From Robiginitalea myxolifaciens (lineage in GTDB: Bacteria > Bacteroidota > Bacteroidia > Flavobacteriales > Flavobacteriaceae): DNA of 64,000 nt. Below are positions 37,295 through 45,790 of this stretch, in pieces. Positions within the stretch are counted from its first letter, which is position 1, and every line of letters begins with the position of its first letter. Location: assembly GCF_900115205.1 (NCBI RefSeq), contig NZ_FOYQ01000002.1, positions 620,001 through 684,000 of the forward strand, read 5' to 3'. The notes beneath the pieces were generated by a model. It was not told the origin of the DNA, searched no databases, and saw only the letters and a list, made by a program, of their open reading frames with translations. The position numbers and the translations under genes were made by a program.

Positions 37295-37942
37295 ATGAAA
37301 ACCGGACTTCAGATACTTTTATGGATTATTTGCATTGTACTCGGATACCTTATTTATCGTTCCGTTACCGGACCTATTGAATTTGCCGAGGTTAAGCAAG
37401 AGCGTTTTTCCAAGGTTATTGACAAGCTGAAGGATATCCGTAACGCCCAGGAGGCTTACAAATCCGTAAACGGCAGCTATGCCGGGAATTTTGAAAGCCT
37501 GATCCGATTTGTCGATACGGGTCAATACGTTATTACCACACAACGGGATTCCTCTTACATGGAATTCGATCAAACCTACGGAATCGATTTGCTGCGCGAA
37601 GTAAAGATTATCGATACCCTTGGTTTCGTATCTGTCAAAGACTCCCTCTTCAAAAACAGCGATCGTTATAAGAACCTGATGGACGTGCCAGGTGCCGACG
37701 GAGAAACCTTTACCATGAAAGCAGATTTCCTGGAGCAAAGTGGCTATCGCGCTCCTGTTTTCGAAGCTAAGGTCGAAAAGAAGGTATTGCTGTCTGATCA
37801 GCCGGAAGATTTGGTTGCCCGTGAAAACGCCCAGGTTAGCGTGGAAGAGGTAAACGGATCAGAAATTAAGGTGGGATCACTTTCGAAAGTAAGTACAAGC
37901 GGTAACTGGCCGCCGATCTATGACAAAAAAGAAGATCAATAA
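37295..37942 (+). CDS. Single-pass membrane protein with pseudopilin-like N-terminal region
   Basis: 215 aa, function unknown. One strong N-terminal membrane helix (residues 5-24) is followed by an extended helix and a KLKDIRNAQEAYKSVNGSYA segment (about 43-62). That arrangement recalls the early part of type II/IV pseudopilins, where a long helix is followed by an A-x-x-x-Y-x-x-x-G-x-Y-A-x-x-xx-L pattern. There is no prepilin peptidase G|FxxxE site at the N-terminus, so it is not a canonical pilin. The rest is a soluble, probably periplasmic domain. Its 3' end overlaps the DUF3822 gene by 23 bp, which argues for linked function and coupled translation. Confidence 0.7.
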   Translation: MKTGLQILLWIICIVLGYLIYRSVTGPIEFAEVKQERFSKVIDKLKDIRNAQEAYKSVNGSYAGNFESLIRFVDTGQYVITTQRDSSYMEFDQTYGIDLLREVKIIDTLGFVSVKDSLFKNSDRYKNLMDVPGADGETFTMKADFLEQSGYRAPVFEAKVEKKVLLSDQPEDLVARENAQVSVEEVNGSEIKVGSLSKVSTSGNWPPIYDKKEDQ

Positions 37943-38753
37943 GGAGGACTCGGGAAACGAGGACAACGCTTATCATAAATTGTCCATTCAGGTTGGTCTG
38001 AATGGACTTTCTTTTTGTGTGCTCGACACTATTGCCCAGGAGTTATCCCATAGCTTTCGCGTTCGCTTCCCAAAAGAAATTAGCCCGTACGACCTGCAGA
38101 AGGAACTGCGCGATCATATGCGTGAGGAAGGGGTCCTGGAGTATTCTTATTCCGAAGTCGTTGCCATTCACAGGAATTCATTGTTTAGCCTGGTGCCCCA
38201 GGCTTTTTTCGATGAGCATCAACTGAGCCATTACCTGAAATTCAATGCCAAGATCTATCCTACGGACCACCTCGAATACGATTGGGTAGAAGGCCTTGAA
38301 GCGGCAAATGTTTACGTTCCTTTTACCAATGTAAACAACTACCTTTTTGACGAATTCGGGGAATTCGAATTCAAGCATTCAGGAACCGTGCTTTTGGAAA
38401 CCCTCCAGAAGTTACCCAGCAGTGCGCAGGGTACCGTTTGCTTTGCACATCTGTCAGAGGCCCAGTTAGACCTGGCTATATTCCGGAATAAAAAACTGCA
38501 TTACTTTAATAGTTTCTTCTGCCAGACTCCGGAAGACTTCATGTATTACTTGCTCTTTGCCCTCGAGCAACTCAATATTGCGACGGAGGAAGTGAAGTTG
38601 CGGCTTTTGGGGGAACCTGAAGAAGGTGACCCTATCTATGAGCTGGCCTCCTCCTATATTGACCACCTGTCCGTTTTCCTGCCTTCGGAGCAGCAATTCC
38701 CGTTGAATACCTCGGACGAATCCATCGATTTTACCTTAATCGGCTCGCTTTGA
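37920..38753 (+). CDS. DUF3822 family protein
   Basis: A 277-aa soluble protein of a family restricted to Bacteroidota, nearly always next to rsmD. It has no signal peptide. The alternating strand/helix layout (LSIQVGLNGLSFCVLD at the start, VNNYLFDEFGEF near 140, a second LDLAIFRNKKLHYFNSF near 185-200) suggests a duplicated actin/RNase H-like fold. That is a fold-level inference, not a functional assignment. The start ATG at 37920 lies inside the preceding gene, and its stop overlaps the rsmD TTG start (TTGA). Confidence 0.82.
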   Translation: MTKKKINKEDSGNEDNAYHKLSIQVGLNGLSFCVLDTIAQELSHSFRVRFPKEISPYDLQKELRDHMREEGVLEYSYSEVVAIHRNSLFSLVPQAFFDEHQLSHYLKFNAKIYPTDHLEYDWVEGLEAANVYVPFTNVNNYLFDEFGEFEFKHSGTVLLETLQKLPSSAQGTVCFAHLSEAQLDLAIFRNKKLHYFNSFFCQTPEDFMYYLLFALEQLNIATEEVKLRLLGEPEEGDPIYELASSYIDHLSVFLPSEQQFPLNTSDESIDFTLIGSL

Positions 38754-39271
38754 TCCGTATTATTTCAGGAATACATAAAGGGAGGCGAATCGCAGCGCCG
38801 AAAAACCTGCCGGTAAGACCGACCACCGACCGCGCCAAAGAAGCCTTATTCAATATCCTTTCCAACGAATTGGACTTCTCGGCTATTCGTGTACTCGATC
38901 TTTATGCAGGCACCGGAAATATCAGCTATGAGTTCGCCAGCAGGGGTTGTTCGGATATTACTGCTGTGGACGCCCATCCTGCTTGTGTGGCTTTCATCAA
39001 GAAAACGGCTTCCGCGCTGGATATGCCTATTGTTGCCTTGCGGGCTAAGGCAGAATCCTTTCGTCAACGATCCCGGGCCCATTACGATTTAGTATTTGCC
39101 GATCCGCCTTATAATATTACTCCCGAATCCCTGGAAGAACTTGTAGCGGCAGCCGGGGAGCAATGCCTGGTAGTCATAGAACACACCAAGGAAGTAAACC
39201 TGGAACACCTTAATGGCTTCCGGGAAGTAAGGCGATACGGAGGAAGCGCATTCAGTTTTTTTGATTTATAA
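38750..39271 (+). CDS. rsmD: 16S rRNA (guanine(966)-N2)-methyltransferase
   Basis: Methylates G966 of 16S rRNA (E. coli numbering) in the 30S subunit using SAM. The 173-aa length is normal. The SAM site LDLYAGTGNISYEFASRG starts near residue 46, and the catalytic FADPPYN is at about 115-121. The N-terminal RIISGIHKGRRI and RPTTDRAKEALFNIL blocks are diagnostic. Translation starts at TTG (38750), overlapping the DUF3822 stop in a TTGA arrangement. The 3' end abuts the end of the convergent RNase P RNA gene, sharing the A/T run at 39270-39274. Confidence 0.94.
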   Translation: MIRIISGIHKGRRIAAPKNLPVRPTTDRAKEALFNILSNELDFSAIRVLDLYAGTGNISYEFASRGCSDITAVDAHPACVAFIKKTASALDMPIVALRAKAESFRQRSRAHYDLVFADPPYNITPESLEELVAAAGEQCLVVIEHTKEVNLEHLNGFREVRRYGGSAFSFFDL

Positions 39272-39577
39272 AAAGCAGGCCGTAAGCCGGATTCTGTAGC
39301 CCCGGGACCAAAGCCCCGGAGTGCCTGTCATTTATCTGGACTTCGAATTGCTCCGAAGTTCTATCCACCTACCCGCCAGCTTGGACGTGCAGCCCTTAAA
39401 CGCTGGCCTACATGGTGTTTCACCGCATAGAGTTTACCGATTTCACTACAGCCGAACTGTACATACTTTCTGTTGCACTGGTCCTCGCCTTTCGACGGAC
39501 GGGCGTTACCCGCTATACTGCACTGTGGTGTCCGGACTTTCCTCCCCGAATTACTCCGGAGCGACAGACCGGCCTGC
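39270..39577 (-). ncRNA. rnpB: RNase P RNA (M1-type, bacterial class A)
   Basis: Catalytic RNA that matures tRNA 5' ends. Read on the minus strand it shows the conserved GAGGAAAGTCCGGAC (at about 39546-39532), the GAAACACC/GTAACGCC-type core segments, a GCGGGTAGGTGGAT-like loop near the 3' side, and the terminal AGAATCCGGCTTAC. GCAGGCCG at the 5' end (39577-39570) pairs perfectly with CGGCCTGC at the 3' end (39282-39275) to form helix P1. P1 is followed directly by five Us, which may double as the terminator. Ends were set from P1. Protein frames across this region are spurious. Confidence 0.95.
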
Positions 39578-39582
39578 TGGGG

Positions 39583-39590
39583 CAAAGATA
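39583..39590 (-). promoter_or_regulatory. -7 promoter element of rnpB
   Basis: TATCTTTG on the minus strand, 6 nt upstream of the P1 5' base. This is the expected distance to the start of a stable RNA, so the box and the RNA 5' end confirm one another. Confidence 0.75.
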
Positions 39591-39656
39591 GTCCGAATTG
39601 TTGATAAAAAGCGGCTGAGCACCGCCTGCAGAGGCCTGAAAAATACCCTGGATATG

Positions 39657-39664
39657 TATATTTG
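39657..39664 (+). promoter_or_regulatory. -7 promoter element of dnaX
   Basis: TATATTTG, matching TAnnTTTG, 34 nt before the ATG at 39698. Transcription would start near 39670, which rules out the in-frame GTG at 39668 as the translation start. Confidence 0.6.
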
Positions 39665-39697
39665 TAAGTGATCAAACTCAGTGATCCGCCGGAGTCT

Positions 39698-41605
39698 ATG
39701 GAGCCATTTATCGTTTCTGCACGAAAGTACCGCCCGCAACAGTTTAAAGATGTTGTGGGGCAGCAGGCTATTACGCAGACACTCAACAATGCCATCGAGA
39801 ATGATCACCTCGCTCAGGCACTGTTATTCTGCGGCCCACGGGGTGTTGGAAAAACTACCTGTGCCCGGATTCTGGCCAAGAAAATAAACGAAGACGGAAC
39901 ACACCAGGAAGGCGAAGATTTTGCATTCAACATCTTTGAATTGGATGCCGCTTCCAATAATTCGGTCGATGATATTCGCAATCTGATTGATCAGGTGCGC
40001 ATACCACCGCAGGTTGGGAAGTACAAGGTGTACATCATCGACGAGGTACACATGCTTTCCCAGAATGCTTTCAATGCCTTTTTGAAGACCCTGGAAGAGC
40101 CCCCCAAGCACGCCATCTTTATCCTGGCTACTACAGAAAAGCACAAGATAATCCCCACTATCCTTTCCCGCTGTCAAATCTTTGATTTTCGGAGAATAAC
40201 GGCTAGTGACGCTGCGGAATATTTGCAGTATATCGCCAGGGAACAAGGGATCGAAGCCGAGGAGGAAGCGTTGATGATGATTGCCCAGAAAGCCGACGGA
40301 GCCATGCGGGACGCCCTATCGATCTTTGATCGCGTGGTTAGTTTTGCCGGGAAGCAGCTTACCCGGAAAGCTGTGGCAGAAAACCTCAACCTCCTGGATA
40401 TCGAAGTGTACTTCAGAACTACCGAGCTCATCCTTCAGGAGGATATTCCCGGCTTACTCGTCTATTTCAACGAAATCCTGTCTCAGGGGTTCGAGGGACA
40501 ACACTATATTGCCGGTCTGGCCTCTCACTTCAGAAATCTCATGGTTTGCCGCCACGATAAAACGGTAGAAATCCTGGAGGTCACCGAACAAACCCGTGAC
40601 AACTATCGGCAGCAAGCCAAAATGTGCTCGGATTCCTTTCTTATTCGAGCCACAGACCTGGCCAATCAATGTGGCCTGGACTATAAGTCCAGTAAGAACC
40701 AACGCCTCCTGGTAGAACTCTGCCTGATGAAATTGGCGTCCCTGAGCGCTGCCGAAAAAAAAAAGCCCGGTGAAGACCATTTCCTGAGTGAAAAAATCGA
40801 GATCCTCCCCGCTTCCAGCTTTACCCACAAACCAGCAAGCCCTTCTACCCCGTCTACCCCTTCATCCACTGAAGTAGCTCCGACCAGCCCCCCGGTGCAG
40901 GATTTGGCAAATCCCGGAATCGAAGTCCAGGAAGCTGAGTCCCAGCCGGTGGCTCACACAGCAACAGCAGCGGTGACATCAGCGGAACCCACAGCATCAG
41001 CAGCTGTAACATCGGAGGAACCCACAGCATCAGCCGAAGTGACGGCCGTCAATAGCACACCATCAGAACCCATTGCGGCCAGGCCGGAAGTAATGCAAGC
41101 CGACGTAGCCCGGGAGAAGCCTGCGGTTGTTCCTACTACCCGTAAACAAGTCTCCGGCCTTTCCCTGTCCGGGCTCCGGGAGCGCAAGGCCCATCAGGCG
41201 CGCAAAATGGAGGTTACTTCTGAAGAAGTGGATCTGCCTAAGGACCCAGTGGAAGAAGAAGAGCTCTTAAAGTACTGGGAGGCCTATATCGCCAAAGTGG
41301 AGCGAAAAGGCCGGAAGATCCTCGCCTCCAACCTGAATGCCGATTCCCCTAAACTCAAGGGAGATGACGTCATCTGGATCGAGCTCCCAAATTCTACCAT
41401 GAAGAAGGAGGTTGAACGCGAGCAACAAGACCTTATGCGTTTCCTTCGCAAGAAATTGAACCACTACGGGCTGAACCTGAAAATTACGGTCAACGAAGAG
41501 GTTGCCAAGCAATTTGCCTTTACCCCACAGGAGAAATACGAAAAACTCCGGGAAAAGAATCCGGCAATTGATTTACTCAGAAAGACTTTTGATCTGGAGC
41601 TCTAA
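39698..41605 (+). CDS. dnaX: DNA polymerase III subunits gamma and tau
   Basis: Clamp-loader ATPase that also tethers the replicase to the helicase. 635 aa from ATG 39698. The conserved MEPFIVSARKYRPQ start is followed by Walker A GPRGVGKTT (about 46-54), the DEVHML Walker B (about 118) and LSRCQIF sensor 1 (about 155). The zinc-binding cysteines of E. coli DnaX are missing, as is normal in Flavobacteriia. Domain III ends near residue 353. It is followed by a run of ten A (40755-40764) containing A AAA AAG in phase, then a low-complexity Pro/Ala/Ser/Thr/Glu linker (about 370-510) and a C-terminal tau domain. Slippage at the A run would give a protein of about 358 aa ending after domain III, a gamma-like form. 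The gene lies downstream of, and divergent from, rnpB. Confidence 0.95.
   Translation: MEPFIVSARKYRPQQFKDVVGQQAITQTLNNAIENDHLAQALLFCGPRGVGKTTCARILAKKINEDGTHQEGEDFAFNIFELDAASNNSVDDIRNLIDQVRIPPQVGKYKVYIIDEVHMLSQNAFNAFLKTLEEPPKHAIFILATTEKHKIIPTILSRCQIFDFRRITASDAAEYLQYIAREQGIEAEEEALMMIAQKADGAMRDALSIFDRVVSFAGKQLTRKAVAENLNLLDIEVYFRTTELILQEDIPGLLVYFNEILSQGFEGQHYIAGLASHFRNLMVCRHDKTVEILEVTEQTRDNYRQQAKMCSDSFLIRATDLANQCGLDYKSSKNQRLLVELCLMKLASLSAAEKKKPGEDHFLSEKIEILPASSFTHKPASPSTPSTPSSTEVAPTSPPVQDLANPGIEVQEAESQPVAHTATAAVTSAEPTASAAVTSEEPTASAEVTAVNSTPSEPIAARPEVMQADVAREKPAVVPTTRKQVSGLSLSGLRERKAHQARKMEVTSEEVDLPKDPVEEEELLKYWEAYIAKVERKGRKILASNLNADSPKLKGDDVIWIELPNSTMKKEVEREQQDLMRFLRKKLNHYGLNLKITVNEEVAKQFAFTPQEKYEKLREKNPAIDLLRKTFDLEL
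40755..40773 (+). promoter_or_regulatory. Predicted slippage/frameshift site in dnaX
   Basis: Ten A residues (40755-40764) followed by G. The codon phase is GAA AAA AAA AAG, so the heptamer A AAA AAG is in the slippery X XXY YYZ phase. In the -1 frame the next codons are GCC CGG TGA, with the stop at 40771-40773. In the +1 frame a TGA follows at 40785-40787. No Shine-Dalgarno-like stimulator or strong downstream hairpin is evident, so transcriptional slippage on the A tract is at least as likely as ribosomal frameshifting. Confidence 0.65.
40966..41050 (+). repeat. Short imperfect tandem repeat in the tau linker
   Basis: Units of about 33 nt coding AVTSxEPTASA-like peptides, repeated roughly two and a half times within the Pro/Ala/Thr/Glu-rich linker of tau. 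Confidence 0.6.
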
Positions 41606-41616
41606 GCTCAGGAATG

Positions 41617-41973
41617 CTACTTGGTAGTAACGCGGATTCTCCAGCTAAAGATCAGGAAAACAAGCGCAGCAATACCCAGGCCAAGGGATTCCCGTCCCCT
41701 TTCGACATTGGTCGTTTTCATTTCCATGTCGCCAACACCCACTCCTTCGTAGGTCTCCGGCCAGAACATAAAAGCCCCTACCAAAAAAGCAATTCCCAGA
41801 AGTAAGCTTACCCAATAAGGTAATTTTCCCAGGGCAAAGAGCAGGGAACCCAGGGCTGCAATCCCATAAATCAGTATCCACATGAAACTATCGGGATCGT
41901 TTATCTGCACGTAAGCGGCCCAGGCGAATAACAGGACCATTAACCAGGAAAGGATTTTAAAGAATGATTGCAT
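41617..41973 (-). CDS. TMEM220-like small membrane protein
   Basis: 118 aa with four hydrophobic segments (about residues 5-22, 28-48, 52-70 and 97-112). The AYVQINDPDSFMWILIYG stretch between the first two helices is characteristic of the TMEM220 family of unknown function. It begins 25 bp after eboF on the same strand with no terminator between, so it is probably the last gene of the ebo transcript. Convergent with dnaX, 11 bp apart. Confidence 0.82.
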   Translation of the reverse strand: MQSFFKILSWLMVLLFAWAAYVQINDPDSFMWILIYGIAALGSLLFALGKLPYWVSLLLGIAFLVGAFMFWPETYEGVGVGDMEMKTTNVERGRESLGLGIAALVFLIFSWRIRVTTK

Positions 41974-41998
41974 GGGGCGTTTGTTTATTCAATATTGG

Positions 41999-43378
41999 TT
42001 AATCAACCGATTCGGATACGGTTTTCAGAATTAGATCGTATACATCCTGAGCCCGGAAGGTTGTTAGTTCCGGAAGCTTCTGATTTGTTATAAAGATAGG
42101 ATAATCCAAAGAATCCTCGGGAATCCGGCCATGCGAACCGCGGACAAGTTCTGCCTTCAGGGGAATAAGGTCCATAACCGTCCTGAACCCCATCTTTTTG
42201 CGCAGTAATTTCAAGGCCACTTTCGGAATAACCAACGGATCTGCAGGGTCCGTAAATAGTTCAACCGGGTCATATCCCGGTTTCTTATGGATATCCACAG
42301 TGCGCGCAAAATCCGGAGCTACAGCATCGTCTTCCCAATAGTAATAGGTAAACCAGGAGCGCTCATCGGCTACGGCCACCAGATCCCCGCAACGGGAATG
42401 CGCCAGGCCCGCCTCACGGATTCCATCTCCAGAAAGGACTTCCCCTACTCCGGGAACCTCTTCCAAAATTTTGCGAACTTCCTCGGTCTTAGACGGATCT
42501 TTCAGGTAAATATGGGCTATCTGGTGGTCGGCTACGGCAAACACCTCGCTAGCCCCGGCATCGAGTAACTCCAGCCCGCGTTCTCTGCGTATTCCCAGCC
42601 AGCCCAGCTTTCGAAAAACGCGGTTCAGGTGAACCGGGCGATCTACGTCTGTGATGCCATATTCAGATAAGAGAATAATTCGTACCCCTGCATGCTGATA
42701 ATGATCGATAAGTCCCCCTACCACCTGATCAATTTCGGACAGGTCCTTGGAAATCCTGGAAAAATCAAGTCCGTACCGCTGCAAGTTGTAATCCAGGTGC
42801 GGCAGGTAGATCAACGTTAGTGTCGGATCGTACTTACGATCGGTGGCGACACTGGCGTCGGCTATCCACTGCGATGAACGAATGGTAGTCTTAGGCCCCC
42901 AGAAATGAAAGAGGGGGAATTGTCCCAGCGCATCCTGCAATTCATCGCGCAACTCCGGAGGAAAGCTATAAGAATCCGGAATCTTGCGTCCATCCGCCAG
43001 ATAATTAGGTCTTGGGGTAACGCTGTAATCGACTGTGGAATACATATTGTACCACCAGAACATGTTGGCACAGGTAAATGCCGGGTCTTTTTCTTTAAGT
43101 ACTTCCCAAATTTTCCGGCCCTGGACTAAACGGTTAGACTGTCTCCAGAATTTTACCTCACATTCGGTTTTGAAGTACCACCCGTTTCCAACAATTCCGT
43201 GGTCTTTCGGTAATTTACCCGTTAGGTAGGTCGATTGTGCGGTGCAGGTTACACCTGGAAGGACGGGGGCTATATCCGCAGCGTCACCGGCCTCCAGAAA
43301 AGCTTTGATCCTGGGTGTGGCATCGCCAATCAGCCTCCTGGTAAGGCCCACCACATTGATGACAACGGTTTTATTCAT
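41999..43378 (-). CDS. eboF: EboF-like alkaline phosphatase/nucleotide pyrophosphatase superfamily protein
   Basis: 459-aa member of the type I phosphodiesterase/alkaline phosphatase superfamily. The N-terminal metal site starts NVVGLTRRLIG. The nucleophile is expected in TCTAQSTYLTG (about residues 45-55), followed by KDHGIVGNGW. LSEYGITDVDRPVHLNR (about 235-251) supplies the second metal-ligand cluster. It is the final member of the eboA-F set, 14 bp after eboE. In cyanobacteria the ebo genes are linked to moving scytonemin-type precursors to the periplasm; the substrate in this organism is unknown. It has no obvious signal peptide. Confidence 0.82.
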   Translation of the reverse strand: MNKTVVINVVGLTRRLIGDATPRIKAFLEAGDAADIAPVLPGVTCTAQSTYLTGKLPKDHGIVGNGWYFKTECEVKFWRQSNRLVQGRKIWEVLKEKDPAFTCANMFWWYNMYSTVDYSVTPRPNYLADGRKIPDSYSFPPELRDELQDALGQFPLFHFWGPKTTIRSSQWIADASVATDRKYDPTLTLIYLPHLDYNLQRYGLDFSRISKDLSEIDQVVGGLIDHYQHAGVRIILLSEYGITDVDRPVHLNRVFRKLGWLGIRRERGLELLDAGASEVFAVADHQIAHIYLKDPSKTEEVRKILEEVPGVGEVLSGDGIREAGLAHSRCGDLVAVADERSWFTYYYWEDDAVAPDFARTVDIHKKPGYDPVELFTDPADPLVIPKVALKLLRKKMGFRTVMDLIPLKAELVRGSHGRIPEDSLDYPIFITNQKLPELTTFRAQDVYDLILKTVSESVD

Positions 43379-43392
43379 GATTCCCGGATCGT

Positions 43393-44616
43393 TTAAGATT
43401 GCAATTGCGCTTTTAACCAGTGTAGTTCCCTCACGATACTCTTCTGCAGGTTCTCCTTGAGTCCTGCAGGAAGTACTTCCCAGGTGTAGGTTTCCACCTC
43501 CAGATGGTTCGTTACAGGATGATGTTTCAGGTACTCCAGCACCTCGACAATCTCGTTTTGCGTAGCCTCAAGGGTTTCGTATCCCGATGCAAAAATCGGT
43601 ACATGGAAATGCGCGCGAAACTCGCTATTCCAAATCCCATCCGCTTCGGATGCCTGGGCTAAGGCCGACTTAAATGCAGGCAGATCATTAAAGGTAGCCA
43701 CCCCAGTATCGGTACGATGGGTTACCTGATGCAGGTATACCGGCTCATCAAAGGATTCGAGGGATGTAAGCACCTGTTGTCGCTTAGTTGAAGGAAATCG
43801 AATCTTTAGGGCAGCGCTCACCTGGATTTTTCCTGTTCGTATTCCGGCCTCTTCAAGCCGGGGAAATACGAATTCCGGCTTTTCAAAAGCCAGGGCAAAA
43901 TGGCAGACATCGTAACAAACGGCAATATGTTTTTTAAGTACTTCTGCAGCTTCCTTTGCGGTTATCCCCAGCTCTTGCTGTAACAAAGGAATACCTTCTG
44001 GCAACAGGAATTCAGCAAAGAAGCGCAGGACCTCCGCCGTATTTTCCAGGAGGCCGTCGGGCTCCGGCTCAATATCCAAATGGAGATCCTGGCCATGATC
44101 CCTGTTAAGCTCATGTAGCAGCAGCGCTACACGGGCCATGGCCCGGGCACCCTGGGTCAAAGCCTGGTCTGCCTCCTCCGCGGTCTCAAACCAATGACGA
44201 TAACTTATTGGGGAGGTAGAAATACCTCCATCAACTCCGTCGGGTAACAGGCGCGATAACTGGCGGAATAATCTCAGGGTGTATTCGAGGCGTTCGGGCT
44301 GTGTCCAATCCGGATGGTGCACCTTGTCTTTAACACGTGTCCCATGGAATGATCCAAAAGGGAAACCGTTGAGTGTAAAAACATATAATTGTTCCCGGGT
44401 TAGCCAAGCTTTGAATTCCTCCAGCTTATCGGCCTCTCCGAGTTCTCTGCTGGCACGATCCGAGAGTCGCAGGCCTACTCCCATAGGGTTTCCTGCTGCA
44501 ATATCCCGACGTATTGCCGGAAGATTCGACTTCAGGGCAGTATAGGTGTCCTCCCAGGATTCCCCGGGATGAATGTTCGTACAATAGGTAATATGAAATT
44601 GATCCCCGAGAAACAT
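43393..44616 (-). CDS. eboE: EboE-like metabolite traffic protein (TIM-barrel, sugar isomerase-like)
   Basis: 407 aa, a xylose isomerase-like TIM-barrel protein. The N-terminal FHITYCTNIHPGESWEDT, a GFPFGSFHGTRVKDKVHHPD segment (about residues 60-79) and DIEPEPDGLLE near 180 fit the EboE family, with probable metal-binding His, Asp and Glu residues. HIAVCYDVCHFALAFE (about 229) supplies further candidate ligands. It overlaps the end of eboD by one base. The reaction is unknown; co-occurrence with EboA-D and F is the main functional evidence. Confidence 0.85.
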   Translation of the reverse strand: MFLGDQFHITYCTNIHPGESWEDTYTALKSNLPAIRRDIAAGNPMGVGLRLSDRASRELGEADKLEEFKAWLTREQLYVFTLNGFPFGSFHGTRVKDKVHHPDWTQPERLEYTLRLFRQLSRLLPDGVDGGISTSPISYRHWFETAEEADQALTQGARAMARVALLLHELNRDHGQDLHLDIEPEPDGLLENTAEVLRFFAEFLLPEGIPLLQQELGITAKEAAEVLKKHIAVCYDVCHFALAFEKPEFVFPRLEEAGIRTGKIQVSAALKIRFPSTKRQQVLTSLESFDEPVYLHQVTHRTDTGVATFNDLPAFKSALAQASEADGIWNSEFRAHFHVPIFASGYETLEATQNEIVEVLEYLKHHPVTNHLEVETYTWEVLPAGLKENLQKSIVRELHWLKAQLQS

Positions 44617-45782
44617 TATCCGGGGCTTTGGGTAGGTACGCGTGCGCTTAAGTAATCGAGGGCTTCGCGAATCAACGTCCGATCCATTTCATGGACATCC
44701 TCTTTTTCTCCGATTCCTTTGAGGAGGGTAATGGTCAATAATCCTCCCAGGTGTTCCTGAAATTCGGTCAGGCCGTTCAGTACTTCTTCCGGAGGGAATT
44801 TCTGAAGTTCAGGAGGGTTTAAATTGAACCCTAGCGCCTCAAGGACAGCCAGTATACGGTCCCGCTCCACAATACCAATCCTTCCGCTTAATTGGCTATA
44901 GACAACATCGAGGGCCATGCCAACGGCAACAGCTTCCCCATGACGCAATGAATAATCGGTGAGATGCTCCCATTTGTGCGCCGCCCAATGCCCGAAATCC
45001 AGGGGACGTGAAGAACCACTTTCAAAAGGATCTCCCCCGTCGGCAATATGATCCATATGTAGTTCAGCGCAGCGATAAATAAGCTGGTTCATAGCTTCCA
45101 TATTGCGACTAGCCAGGGCGGAAGCATTTTCCTCAAGCCATTCAAAGAAAGTCCTGTCTTTGATCAGGGCAACCTTTACCGCTTCCGCAGTTCCCGCTAC
45201 CCAATCCCGGGTTTCCAAAGAGGTCAAAAATCGGGAGTCATTTATAATGGCCTGGGGAACAGCAAACGTGCCTAAAAAATTCTTCTTCCCGTAGGCGTTT
45301 ATACCATTCTTTACCCCAACGGCTGCGTCGTTTTGCGCCAGGACAGTTGTTGGCAATCGCAGCACCCGAACACCACGGTGCGCTATGGCTGCAGCGTATC
45401 CCGTCATGTCAATTACCGCACCACCTCCAAGGGCGATCACGGTGGAATGTCGGCATATCCCATTGCGTTCGATGGCATCGACAACTTGATTCACGTGAGC
45501 ATCGGTCCTTTTGCTGGCTTCTCCGCCCGGAACAATCAGGGTTTCCGTATGGGTAATCTGGTCCGGAAATGCCCCGCAGTATACACGTATTTCTTCAGCT
45601 AAATTTTCCCAGGCTGCAGCCACCCCGGAATCTACCACAAAGAGTAGTTTGACCGGTAACTTGGCGGTATTCTCGGCCAGGGTATCGGCCAACAAAGAAT
45701 TATCCGGCCCAAATATGTTCTCGGTGAACATTAACCGGTGCTGGTAACTTACTTGAAATTTTTTTACAATGCGCTGCTCCAT
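44616..45782 (-). CDS. eboD: EboD-like 3-dehydroquinate synthase family protein
   Basis: 388-aa sugar-phosphate cyclase related to AroB and to 2-epi-5-epi-valiolone synthases. The NAD-binding VIALGGGAVIDMTGYAAA is at about 114-131. Zinc ligands are expected at the Glu of GTAEAVKVALI (about 196) and the His residues of FGHWAAHKWE (about 265) and LRHGEAVAVG (about 280). An extra N-terminal segment and the Ebo neighbourhood distinguish it from the housekeeping AroB. The product of the cyclisation is not known. Confidence 0.87.
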   Translation of the reverse strand: MEQRIVKKFQVSYQHRLMFTENIFGPDNSLLADTLAENTAKLPVKLLFVVDSGVAAAWENLAEEIRVYCGAFPDQITHTETLIVPGGEASKRTDAHVNQVVDAIERNGICRHSTVIALGGGAVIDMTGYAAAIAHRGVRVLRLPTTVLAQNDAAVGVKNGINAYGKKNFLGTFAVPQAIINDSRFLTSLETRDWVAGTAEAVKVALIKDRTFFEWLEENASALASRNMEAMNQLIYRCAELHMDHIADGGDPFESGSSRPLDFGHWAAHKWEHLTDYSLRHGEAVAVGMALDVVYSQLSGRIGIVERDRILAVLEALGFNLNPPELQKFPPEEVLNGLTEFQEHLGGLLTITLLKGIGEKEDVHEMDRTLIREALDYLSARVPTQSPG

Positions 45783-45790
45783 AAATAAGA

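Noticed and set aside
39321-39808. Open frames on both strands around 39.3-39.8 kb.
   Set aside because: They cross the RNase P RNA gene and the dnaX start. The conserved RNA motifs and P1 pairing explain the sequence.
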